Shown: piece after piece, positions 36,554 through 44,167 of the stretch
How positions within the stretch are numbered: position 1 is the first letter of the stretch
How the letters are laid out: every line of letters begins with the position of its first letter
Assembly (NCBI GenBank): GCA_964434955.1
Contig: CAYSXI010000004.1
Span: 1 to 64,000, forward strand
Source of the DNA: JANQLU01 sp964434955
GTDB taxonomy: Bacteria; Planctomycetota; Planctomycetia; Pirellulales; Pirellulaceae
Direction: 5' to 3'
Length of the DNA stretch: 64,000 bases
Notes under the pieces: model-generated
Database searches by the model: none
Told to the model about the DNA's origin: nothing
Seen by the model: only the letters and a program-made list of their open reading frames with translations
Program-made: the position numbers and the translations under genes

Positions 36554-37795
36554 ATGCAACGACATCGAATTTTGATTTGTTTTTTGAGCCTTGCGTTCGC
36601 GGTTTCGCTTTGCGGCCAAACCAAAGGCGATGAAGTCTCCCAGTTGGTGAAATGGCTGGCCCAGCCCGTTGAAAAACGCGGCCCCATCGCGGAACAGAGT
36701 TTTGCCAAGCAACCCATCTCGAAAAAACAGGCAGAGATGGCACTTGAATTACTTTGGGCTGACCATATCGGTCGGATCAAAAAACAACGGAAGGACGAGT
36801 GGGATAAAAAAGTAATCAAACTCGACAAGCTTGAAATGAAGTTTGACTTCAAGGTCTTTGGGAAGAAACCCAAAAACGGAAGGAGCTTGTTCATTTCCAT
36901 GCATGGTGGAGGAGGAGCGCCTAAGCGGGTCAACGACCAACAATGGCGAAACCAGATTCGATTGTATGAACCGAAGGAAGGCGTTTACCTGGCCCCTCGC
37001 GCTCCAACCGACACCTGGAACCTTTGGCACCAATCTCACATCGACGAGTTTTTCACCCGAATCATCGAAAACGCGATTGTCTTCGAAGGCGTCGACCCCA
37101 ACCGAGTTTACATCATGGGTTATTCGGCGGGAGGCGACGGGGTCTATCAACTCGCGCCCCGAATGGCAGACCAACTGGCGGCGGCGGCGATGATGGCCGG
37201 GCATCCCAACAATGCCCAACCCGATGGACTTAGGAATATCGGTTTCGCACTTTACATGGGAGGCAAGGATGCCGCTTATAGCCGGAACAAGAAAGCCGCC
37301 GAATGGAAAGAATGGCTGGAAAAATTAAAAAAAGCGGATCCGGATGGCTACGTGCACCAAGTCGTCATCTACCCCAAGTACGGACATTGGATGAATCGCG
37401 AAGATCGTGTCGCCGTTCCCTGGATGGCCAAGTTCACGCGCGATCCTTTTCCCAAAAAGATTGTTTGGAAGCAATCGGGAACGACGCATAGTCGGTTCTA
37501 TTGGATCGCCGTCGACAAAGAAAACCGCAAGGGTGGAACGATGGTGGTGGCCAGTCGCAACGACCAGACGATCAACATCGAAAAAACCGAAGGGCTCAAT
37601 TCAGTCAACGTTCGCCTCAATGACGCGATGATTGATTTTGATAAGCCAGTTCAAATCAAAGTTGGCGACAGGTTGGTGAAAACCATTGAGCCAAAAAGAA
37701 ACATCCTTTCGATTTTTACGACGCTTGCGGAGCGAGGCGATCCCAAAGCTGTCTACTCGTTTGAAACCAGCATTGATTTAGGTGAGAAACGCTAG
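36554..37795 (+). CDS. Exported alpha/beta hydrolase (PHB depolymerase/esterase-like)
   Basis: I place the start at the ATG at 36554, with AAAGGA about ten bases upstream and a signal peptide right after it ('MQRHRILICFLSLAFAVSLC'). The frame is open from 36461 but the extra residues overlap the upstream sulfatase. The 413-residue protein has the oxyanion motif H117-G-G-G-G, the nucleophile S191 in 'YIMGYSAGGDGVYQ', and a likely catalytic His in 'IYPKYGHWMNRED'. It resembles esterases of the poly-hydroxybutyrate depolymerase/S9-like type. Between two sulfatases it may remove acyl or ester groups from the same polysaccharide; that is inference. The next gene starts five bases after its stop codon. 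Confidence 0.82.
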   Translation: MQRHRILICFLSLAFAVSLCGQTKGDEVSQLVKWLAQPVEKRGPIAEQSFAKQPISKKQAEMALELLWADHIGRIKKQRKDEWDKKVIKLDKLEMKFDFKVFGKKPKNGRSLFISMHGGGGAPKRVNDQQWRNQIRLYEPKEGVYLAPRAPTDTWNLWHQSHIDEFFTRIIENAIVFEGVDPNRVYIMGYSAGGDGVYQLAPRMADQLAAAAMMAGHPNNAQPDGLRNIGFALYMGGKDAAYSRNKKAAEWKEWLEKLKKADPDGYVHQVVIYPKYGHWMNREDRVAVPWMAKFTRDPFPKKIVWKQSGTTHSRFYWIAVDKENRKGGTMVVASRNDQTINIEKTEGLNSVNVRLNDAMIDFDKPVQIKVGDRLVKTIEPKRNILSIFTTLAERGDPKAVYSFETSIDLGEKR

Positions 37796-37799
37796 TCCG

Positions 37800-39269
37800 A
37801 TGAAACTTTCAAAAATCACCAGGGAACTTTTCTTCGTTTGTGTTGCCTTGCCCCTACTGGTCAGTTTTGCATCCAAGGCGAGTGCCGAGAAACCGAATAT
37901 CATCCTGATCATGGTGGATGACCTCGGAAAGGAATGGGTGGGCAGTTACGGCGCCGAAGGAATCAAGACACCCAATATTGATCAATTGGCCGCGGGTGGA
38001 TTGCAGTTCAATAACGTCTACTGCATGCCTCAATGCACACCAACTCGCTTGACTCTTTTGACGGGTCAGTATCCTTTTCGGCACGGCTGGGTGAACCACT
38101 GGGACGTTCCCCGTTGGGGAGGTGGCTGCAGCTACGATCCCAACAAGAACCCGGCGATCGGGAAGTTGATTCGAAATGCCGGCTACAAAACCGCCTGTGC
38201 CGGAAAATGGCAGATCGATGATTTTCGCCAGGAACCTGACGCAATGAAGGCCGCAGGTTTTGATCGCTGGTGCATGTGGACCGGCTACGAAGCAAAGAAT
38301 CCGCCAAGCGGCAAGCGATACTGGGACGCCTACCTCTACACCAATGATGGAAGCAAGACGTACAAAGATGAATTCGGGCCCGACAAGTTTACCGAGTTCA
38401 TGGTCGATTTCATTCGTGAATCGAAGGACGATCCCTTCTTTCTGTATTTTCCGATGGCTTTGACTCACGGGCCACTCGTTCCTACCCCGGACGACCCCGA
38501 TGCCAAGGAAACGATGGAAAAACATCGTGCCATGGTTCGATATACCGACGCCATCCTTGGAAAAATCGTTGCGGAGTTGGAAAAGCAAAAAATTCGCGAC
38601 AACACCATCATCATTTGGACGACCGACAACGGAACGTCACGCGGAATTCGTGGCTCGATCGATGGCAAAGAAATCCGCGGGGGGAAAGCTCAAGTGACGG
38701 AAAACGGGATTTGCGTTCCCTTTATCGTCAATTGCCCCAAGTTGGTACCACGAGGAAAGAAGACCGACGCACTCGCTGACTTTACTGATCTACTCCCGAC
38801 GCTGGTTGAGATCGCTGGCGGTAAAGTTACGGACAAGCACGCGATCGATGGGAAGTCCTTCGCCGATGTCGTCCTTGGAAAATCAGTCGATTCGAAACGC
38901 GATTGGATCATGTCGATGGGAGGCCGAAACGAAGCGAGGCTGTCCGATCGAGGGGTCGAGAACAAATACTGGTTCCGCGACCGCGTTTTACGGGACAAGC
39001 GTTTCAAGCTTTATGTCGGCACCAATCGCAAGCCGGAAAAGCTTTTCGATTTGCAAAAAGACCCTTTCGAAGCGAACAATCTGATTGAAAGCCAAGACAA
39101 AATGCACCGGGACGCGATCAATAAGCTTTTCGCTCCGATTGCCAAGATGCCAACCCGCGACAACGATCCGGTCTACGAACCGTTGCCGCACAAGGATTGG
39201 TATCGGGTCCCGAAAGTAAAAAGCCAGACCTGGAAGACCGGTTACCCCGGCAAGGCGCCGAAGAACTAA
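37800..39269 (+). CDS. Exported sulfatase with unusual C79-T-P-T-R motif
   Basis: 489 residues from the ATG at 37800, five bases after the upstream stop; a GTG at 37782 is in frame but overlaps that gene. Signal peptide at about residues 8-29. Metal ligands are in 'PNIILIMVDDLGKEWVGSYG' (D40, D41). The modified cysteine would be C79 in 'MPQCTPTRLTLLTGQYPFRH', which reads C-T-P-T-R: the Ser of the C-x-P-S-R consensus is Thr. This variant occurs in some sulfatase families, but maturation may be less efficient. 'ACAGKWQIDDF' and 'IIWTTDNGTSRGI' supply the other active-site parts. Probably acts with the first sulfatase on an exported glycan. Confidence 0.93.
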   Translation: MKLSKITRELFFVCVALPLLVSFASKASAEKPNIILIMVDDLGKEWVGSYGAEGIKTPNIDQLAAGGLQFNNVYCMPQCTPTRLTLLTGQYPFRHGWVNHWDVPRWGGGCSYDPNKNPAIGKLIRNAGYKTACAGKWQIDDFRQEPDAMKAAGFDRWCMWTGYEAKNPPSGKRYWDAYLYTNDGSKTYKDEFGPDKFTEFMVDFIRESKDDPFFLYFPMALTHGPLVPTPDDPDAKETMEKHRAMVRYTDAILGKIVAELEKQKIRDNTIIIWTTDNGTSRGIRGSIDGKEIRGGKAQVTENGICVPFIVNCPKLVPRGKKTDALADFTDLLPTLVEIAGGKVTDKHAIDGKSFADVVLGKSVDSKRDWIMSMGGRNEARLSDRGVENKYWFRDRVLRDKRFKLYVGTNRKPEKLFDLQKDPFEANNLIESQDKMHRDAINKLFAPIAKMPTRDNDPVYEPLPHKDWYRVPKVKSQTWKTGYPGKAPKN

Positions 39270-39310
39270 AAGGGATAAGGCTCGCCCCAACGGGCCGCCC
39301 TACCCTTTAG
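39266..39310. terminator. Imperfect hairpin between convergent genes
   Basis: CTAAAAGGG (39266-39274) pairs with CCCTTTAG (39303-39310) with one bulge, enclosing a GC-rich inner stem. It spans the stop codons of the second sulfatase and of the zinc-finger gene, and could stop transcription from both sides. T-runs are short, so this is moderate evidence. Confidence 0.4.
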
Positions 39311-39572
39311 TCCTCATTTTCAAACAGTTTCCGTTCAAATTCGTCCTTGAGTTGCTCAACCGCGGCAAAGTTTCTGGTCGTTTCCGTGGAGATACCACCG
39401 TAGTTGTGTTTTAAACTTCCTTGTTTGGACGTTCTTTCTTGCGAAGCGCTTTGTCGAAACTCCCCCCAAACTTTCGAATTTCTTCGCCGTGCAAAACACA
39501 AAGCCGTGTCTCTGGCATCGCTTCAGCTCTTGGTGGCTCAATCGGTTGCTTGCAAATCTCACAAACTCGCAT
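39307..39572 (-). pseudogene. DksA/TraR-like zinc-finger protein split by a frameshift in a G6 run
   Basis: From the ATG at 39572 (GGAG five bases upstream) the frame reads 'MRVCEICKQPIEPPRAEAMP' and continues with C25-x2-H28, a small zinc finger (C4, C7, C25, H28). It runs to 'EEIRKFGG' and then enters a run of six G (39462-39467 as C on the plus strand), after which it soon hits a stop at 39411. The -1 frame from that run continues naturally as 'EFRQSASQERTSKQGSLKHN' to a stop at 39307. One extra G would give a single 88-residue protein. This is either a real inactivating or phase-variable deletion, a slippage site, or a sequencing error. Confidence 0.72.
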
Positions 39573-39735
39573 GGACTCTCCAGAAAAAGTGAACACGTCG
39601 ATTTCCAACTGCGCATAAAAAAAGTTGGACGAAACGAGAATTTCGCCCAACGCGCTTGAAGTATATAGATACGCGGATTGAAGTCAACAGAAATTACATC
39701 GGTTTTCGCAATATCGGTATCTGATTGCGGATCCG

Positions 39736-40434
39736 TTACTTCAACTCTTTGATCTTGATGTTCCGCCAACGGACTTCGAAGGGTCCGCGATTTCCGACGC
39801 CATGAACCTGCAGTCCAATGAAGCCCTTGGGATGCGATTTGAAAATTGCCTCATCCGCCAGATCGCAAATGGGTTCCCCATTGATGAAGGTCTGGATTCG
39901 CACACCCTTTGCGACAATTCGGTAATGGTTCCACTCGCCGTCCTTGAAAACTTTGTGAGGTTTAAGGTCGTCTTTTTTTACCAGCCAACCTCGGCCCGTA
40001 GCTTCGCCAAAAATATAGCCCGCCTCCGCGCCTTTCTTTCCACTGACCTCAATTTCCACCTGGGGTCCATTCACGCGACCGAACATGAACTCGCCCTTAC
40101 CGATTTGCTTCATCGTCGTGGAACGAATCTGCACACCTGAATTCAACGGGGCATCGCATTTAACTTCAAACTGAAGTTCGAAATCGCCATACTCCTTCAC
40201 CGAACACAGGAAGGAATTGGGGCTGCCTTTGGAAGTCGTTCCGACGATCGTTTTGTCCTCAACTCGGTAGCTGGCCCATCCATTTTTCTGAGTCCAACCC
40301 TCAAGCGATTTACCGTTAAACAAGGACTGCCAGCCCTCTTCGTTTTCCTGACAACAAGCGGTCGACGAAAGGCCAACCAACAGGACAAAGGCGGCAATGA
40401 ATGCGAATTGAAAAAGCTTGTGGAAGCTGGCCAT
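39736..40434 (-). CDS. Exported DUF1080 (3-keto-disaccharide hydrolase-like) protein
   Basis: 232 residues with a signal peptide ending near 'SSTACCQE'. The DUF1080 domain covers the rest: 'EGWQSLFNGKSLEGWTQKNG' opens it, 'FELQFEVKCDAPLNSGVQIR' is the core strand pair, and 'FIGLQVHGVGNRGPFEVRWR' with 'NIKIKELK' closes it. This concanavalin-like fold is highly expanded in planctomycetes and is linked to breakdown of 3-keto-glycosides or other glycans. The nearby sulfatases fit a polysaccharide role. The catalytic mechanism in this member cannot be read from the sequence. Confidence 0.92.
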   Translation of the reverse strand: MASFHKLFQFAFIAAFVLLVGLSSTACCQENEEGWQSLFNGKSLEGWTQKNGWASYRVEDKTIVGTTSKGSPNSFLCSVKEYGDFELQFEVKCDAPLNSGVQIRSTTMKQIGKGEFMFGRVNGPQVEIEVSGKKGAEAGYIFGEATGRGWLVKKDDLKPHKVFKDGEWNHYRIVAKGVRIQTFINGEPICDLADEAIFKSHPKGFIGLQVHGVGNRGPFEVRWRNIKIKELK

Positions 40435-40555
40435 GACTTTGGTTTCCTCGGCTTTGCGTTTCCGGTTTCGAATTTGACTGATCCGTCTTATTCAAGCCAC
40501 GTTCTGATACAATTGCAATATCTTGTTTTGAAAATGATTCCGCGGGAATGGTCCG

Positions 40556-41704
40556 ATGCGTATCTCCTCACCGACATGCTTTGCCACGCTTCTGATTTTT
40601 GCTTTCGCGGGTTCAGCTTGGGCCTTCCAGGAAGAAAACGCCGACGAACGCCTGGAACGAATCAAGACTTCTGGGAAACCGGTCCAGATTTCAGACTTTG
40701 GAAAAAGGGTTGCTGACGAGGACAATGGAGCGATTCCCTTTCAAGCTGCTTTGGATTCGATTTCCGCTTACGAGATTGCCCTTTTTGAATTCGACCAAAA
40801 CGTTTTGATGATGCAGGTCGACGACAAGCTGAAAAAATTGTCTTCGGAATTGAACGCCAAACATCCCAAGCTATTTGCACAACTGAAATCAGCGGCGGAA
40901 TCCAGGTCATTCCAATGGAAAATGAAATATCAGGATGTCGAGCCGCGCGATTTCCTAAATGATCTCATGAAGCAATCGAGCCGGTTTCGCAGCGCCATCC
41001 GGATCCTCCAGTTTCGGACACGCATTTTATCCGCCAGTGGTGAATCGGCGGAGGCGGTGGATTCAGCCCTGGCCATGATGAAACTTGCGACTCATGCAGA
41101 AAACCAACCGACGCTCGTTTGCCGGATGACGGGAAACGCATGCCGCTCGATGGCGCTTAGCAGCTTGGTCGAAGTCCTCCAGCAATGCGACTTGGACAAG
41201 TCAATGCACCAGGCGATTGAAAACATGCTCGCGGAAATGGAAGGCGATCGATTTTCACGAACCTTGGAATCGGAACGAGCCTATGGCTTGTCGATTGCGA
41301 CGAGGATGTCATCCAAAACGAAAACTGCTTACTTGAACTATTTCGATTTGCAGCTTGCGAATGCGGATAAAACTTTTCCGGAGTATCAGCAAGTCTGGAA
41401 AAACATGGACAAGGACGCCCGCCGCCAGATGCTTCGGCACCCACTGATTGCGAATGTTGAGCCTTCCATTTCGATGTCGCGACGGTCACTATCACGGGTT
41501 CAAGGATTCGCTCGCTGCGTCCGCATATTCAATTTGATCAAGTTGAAAAAACTGGAGCGAAAAAATTTCGCGACGGCCCAGCTGGGTCTGGCGAAGGACC
41601 TATTGCTTGACCCGCTTACCGGAAAACCGATCTCGGTCAAACCTGAGAAGAACGGTTGGCGAATCGAGTTTTCCGGCGGTGGGATTCATCCATCGGAAAA
41701 GTAA
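40556..41704 (+). CDS. Exported protein of unknown function
   Basis: 382 residues with a clear signal peptide ('CFATLLIFAFAGSAWAFQEE', cleavage near residue 24). The mature part is mainly alpha-helical, with 'LVCRMTGNACRSMALSSLVE' and 'DKDARRQMLRHPLIANVEPS' among its helices, and ends with a short beta-like tail containing 'DPLTGKPISVKPEKNGWRIE'. Such tails ('D-P-x-T-G-K-P') occur in many planctomycete exported proteins of unknown role. No catalytic motif is visible. It is divergent from the DUF1080 gene and has GGGA nine bases before its ATG. Confidence 0.8.
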   Translation: MRISSPTCFATLLIFAFAGSAWAFQEENADERLERIKTSGKPVQISDFGKRVADEDNGAIPFQAALDSISAYEIALFEFDQNVLMMQVDDKLKKLSSELNAKHPKLFAQLKSAAESRSFQWKMKYQDVEPRDFLNDLMKQSSRFRSAIRILQFRTRILSASGESAEAVDSALAMMKLATHAENQPTLVCRMTGNACRSMALSSLVEVLQQCDLDKSMHQAIENMLAEMEGDRFSRTLESERAYGLSIATRMSSKTKTAYLNYFDLQLANADKTFPEYQQVWKNMDKDARRQMLRHPLIANVEPSISMSRRSLSRVQGFARCVRIFNLIKLKKLERKNFATAQLGLAKDLLLDPLTGKPISVKPEKNGWRIEFSGGGIHPSEK

Positions 41705-41856
41705 CCCTCTTAGTCTGATCTGCTCGACGGCTTGCCGTTTATTGCCCAAATGGGTTCCTTCAGTTTGGTTCGTCATGGGCTTCAGGCACTTCAACGTCTC
41801 AAGGGCACTTGTGTAAGCTATGCGTTTCTTCCCTTCCCTGAAAAGAGTTCCGGCCA

Positions 41857-42519
41857 GTGATCCCTGAATACGTCATCGAAATCGCCCAATCGGAATTCCA
41901 GACCGAATGGCTGAAACTCGAATTGGCGGGAATGCCATTGGACGTGCTGCGAGTTTGCAACCCTGACTCGATGCTGGATGACGAGACCCTGCTCGCCGGA
42001 CATGACGAAGTCGCTTACCAGCCTTACTGGGCTCAGGCCTGGGACGCGGCCATCGCGTACGCGGACGTTTTGTCCGCCCAAGATTTCGAGAACCAGACGG
42101 TGCTGGACCTTGGGTGTGGATTGGGTATTACCGGCGCCGTGGTTGCGGCAAAAGGCGGAAAGGTCACGCTGGGGGATTATGCCCCACCCGCATTGGATTT
42201 TGCGAAGGTGAACACGTGGCCCTGGCGGCAAAACGTTCACATTCGAAAAATCGACTGGCGGAAGGATCATCTTGATTTAACCTTTGACCGCATCGTCGCC
42301 GCTGACATTCTTTACGATCGCAACGACATTCCCTTTCTTGATCGGTTCTGGAGGGCCCATTTGGCGGATGGCGCATCCGTGGAACACGCGGATCCTTCTC
42401 GCGCGCTTACCGTCGACTTTTTCAGAGATTTCCGCGACCTCGGCTGGAAAGTGGAGATTCAATCGATCGAATCGAAGCTGATCAATCAACCGTTGCGTTT
42501 GGCGACGTTCACGATTTGA
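41857..42519 (+). CDS. Class I SAM-dependent methyltransferase (METTL21/PF10294-like)
   Basis: A 220-residue cytosolic methyltransferase. The SAM-binding loop is 'VLDLGCGLGITGAVVAAKGG' (residues 82-101), with 'VTLGDYAPPALDFA' as the acidic motif II region and 'DRIVAADILYDRNDIPFLDR' after it. The segment 'YQPYWAQAWDAAIAYAD' before the loop is typical of METTL21-like lysine methyltransferases, which in bacteria act on ribosomal or translation proteins. The exact substrate is unknown. The start is a GTG at 41857; no better in-frame start is near. It stands alone and converges on the transglutaminase-like gene. Confidence 0.88.
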   Translation: MIPEYVIEIAQSEFQTEWLKLELAGMPLDVLRVCNPDSMLDDETLLAGHDEVAYQPYWAQAWDAAIAYADVLSAQDFENQTVLDLGCGLGITGAVVAAKGGKVTLGDYAPPALDFAKVNTWPWRQNVHIRKIDWRKDHLDLTFDRIVAADILYDRNDIPFLDRFWRAHLADGASVEHADPSRALTVDFFRDFRDLGWKVEIQSIESKLINQPLRLATFTI

Positions 42520-42650
42520 CGGCTCATGATTCCCGCTGACGTTTCCCACTGACGTTTCCCACTGCCTCGCATCACGAACGCGCAAACCAAAACAGCACGA
42601 ATGTTTGGCCTCGGCATTGAAAAGAACCAGGTCAATCCCGTTGGAACACG

Positions 42651-43850
42651 TCAGTCTTTTCGGTGGAACTTGTCGGCCTCGTGTTTGGCGATGAGTTTCC
42701 ACTTTCCATCCGCCAGTTTTTCACGATAACCAGGACCCGCGTCAGCGCTTTCTTTTTCGGCAACCGGTTGAATCGTCGCGGTGAACTCGAGTTTCGGCTT
42801 CCTGCCTCGACATTGGTAATGGTCGTAGACCAAGCGAACGCTTTTTCGCTTCTGTGGAATCGGAATCGAATCGCCTTTTTGGAGCACAAGTTCGTGGACG
42901 CCCGTCCAACCAAACCAGGAGTATGCGGCCGTGTGAACCGGGATCCAGTGCGGATTGTCCTCGGTATCGAACAGAAGTATTTCCGCCCAACAATGACTTG
43001 GAATCCAGACGAGTCGGGCCGGGATTCCGGAAGCGCGGCAGAGTGCAATGAAGACGGCGGCTCTTTCTTCGCAATCGCCGACTTTATTTTTGATGGCGGC
43101 GTCAACGCTCGTATAGTTTTGAGGCCGGCCTTTGATGTTTTCAAACACCCATTCCTGGTAGGACTTGGCAAGGTCCCAGGGGTGACTGTCGCTTTTCAAT
43201 TCTTTCACCACGGCACTGACGGCCGCCGAACGCACTTTAATTCCGGGGCTGCTTCCCAGGAACGCGCGGATCGACTTATTCTTCTTCGGCTGCTTTGGCG
43301 GAAACTGATCTCGTTTGTAACCTTGATACGACTTGGAGATCTGAAATCGAAACTTGGTTCGAACAAAGTTAACTTGTCCGTCGGCGACTCGACCAACCGA
43401 CATCACCAGTTGTCTCGCACCGTTCGCAAGGGATTGAATGGCGTAGCCAGAAGCGTTGGATTCCGTTTTGCCTTTTCGGTCACCGATGATTTTTTGTTCG
43501 GGAAACTCACTGGGTAGTACCGTCGCCGCAATCAAGTTGGTCGCGGGACCTTGGCCGGTTGATTTGATTTCGGTGGTGACTTCGAAGCTCCGCGGCTCCA
43601 GGTAACCGGTTTGCTTCTCCGGAGGCTTGGTCCAAATCCATTTGCCATCGCCGACTACCGGAATGGTCCCATAGGTCGGAACCTGTTGCGTGCCTTGTTG
43701 AAAACCTGTTGCTAACCCGGTTGCCCCGGACGACAGCCCCTGGGAATCGGCCGTGCTTCGAAACCAGCTGGCGGCAGTGATGCCGGTCGCGGACGTTAGC
43801 AATGCGGAAGTTGTGCTTGAGACGAGGAACCTTCTTCGAGATTCGTTCAT
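42651..43850 (-). CDS. Transglutaminase-like protein with Tat-type signal
   Basis: 399 residues. The N-terminus 'MNESRRRFLVSSTTSALLTS' looks like a twin-arginine signal, so the protein is probably exported folded. A beta-rich region (about 70-175) precedes the transglutaminase-like core, with catalytic C260 in 'NKVGDCEERAAVFIALCRAS' and His286 in 'VWIPSHCWAEILLFD'. The third residue of the triad is less clear: the usual Asp after the His strand may be the one in 'FDTEDNPHWIPV'. Such proteins in bacteria are mostly cysteine proteases or amidases. A tandem 13-base duplication (CTGACGTTTCCCA, near 42538) lies downstream of its stop codon. Confidence 0.88.
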   Translation of the reverse strand: MNESRRRFLVSSTTSALLTSATGITAASWFRSTADSQGLSSGATGLATGFQQGTQQVPTYGTIPVVGDGKWIWTKPPEKQTGYLEPRSFEVTTEIKSTGQGPATNLIAATVLPSEFPEQKIIGDRKGKTESNASGYAIQSLANGARQLVMSVGRVADGQVNFVRTKFRFQISKSYQGYKRDQFPPKQPKKNKSIRAFLGSSPGIKVRSAAVSAVVKELKSDSHPWDLAKSYQEWVFENIKGRPQNYTSVDAAIKNKVGDCEERAAVFIALCRASGIPARLVWIPSHCWAEILLFDTEDNPHWIPVHTAAYSWFGWTGVHELVLQKGDSIPIPQKRKSVRLVYDHYQCRGRKPKLEFTATIQPVAEKESADAGPGYREKLADGKWKLIAKHEADKFHRKD

Positions 43851-44167
43851 TGGATATTCCGTCGATTGGCCCCTTCAAATTAAGGCTACCCGAGTTCTGC
43901 GGACTTTGGAATGAGATTTCACGGAATTCAACAGCATTGACCCGAATAATCTGATTGGAGGGGTCGTCGCCGGGAGGCGTCGCCTTGGATCGAAGCTTTC
44001 TTTTGGCTTACGAATTCGCATTGGACTATAATTTTGGGTGTTCGCGCCCACAATTCTGTCGAGATCCGTGCTGATTTCGGGTGCTCAAACGCAACCTGTC
44101 GTCTTCGCAGGTGTTGAATATAGTCTTCCTTTTACTCGCATATTTTGATTCGAATTCGGAGAATCCC
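43851..44167. other. Intergenic region between divergent genes
   Basis: 317 bases between the transglutaminase-like gene (minus) and the S9 peptidase gene (plus). It contains one good promoter candidate for the peptidase gene (44003-44032). The frame upstream of 44168 is open back to 44081 but has no ribosome-binding site. I see no RNA gene. Confidence 0.5.
44003..44032 (+). promoter_or_regulatory. Sigma-70-like promoter for the S9 peptidase gene
   Basis: A perfect TATAAT (44027-44032) with a TTGGCT (44003-44008) 18 bases upstream. Transcription would start near 44039, giving a leader of about 130 bases before the ATG at 44168. Confidence 0.55.

Noticed and set aside
44081..44167. Upstream extension of the S9 peptidase reading frame
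   Set aside because: The extension has no ribosome-binding site and would bury the signal peptide; the ATG at 44168 has GGAG at correct spacing.
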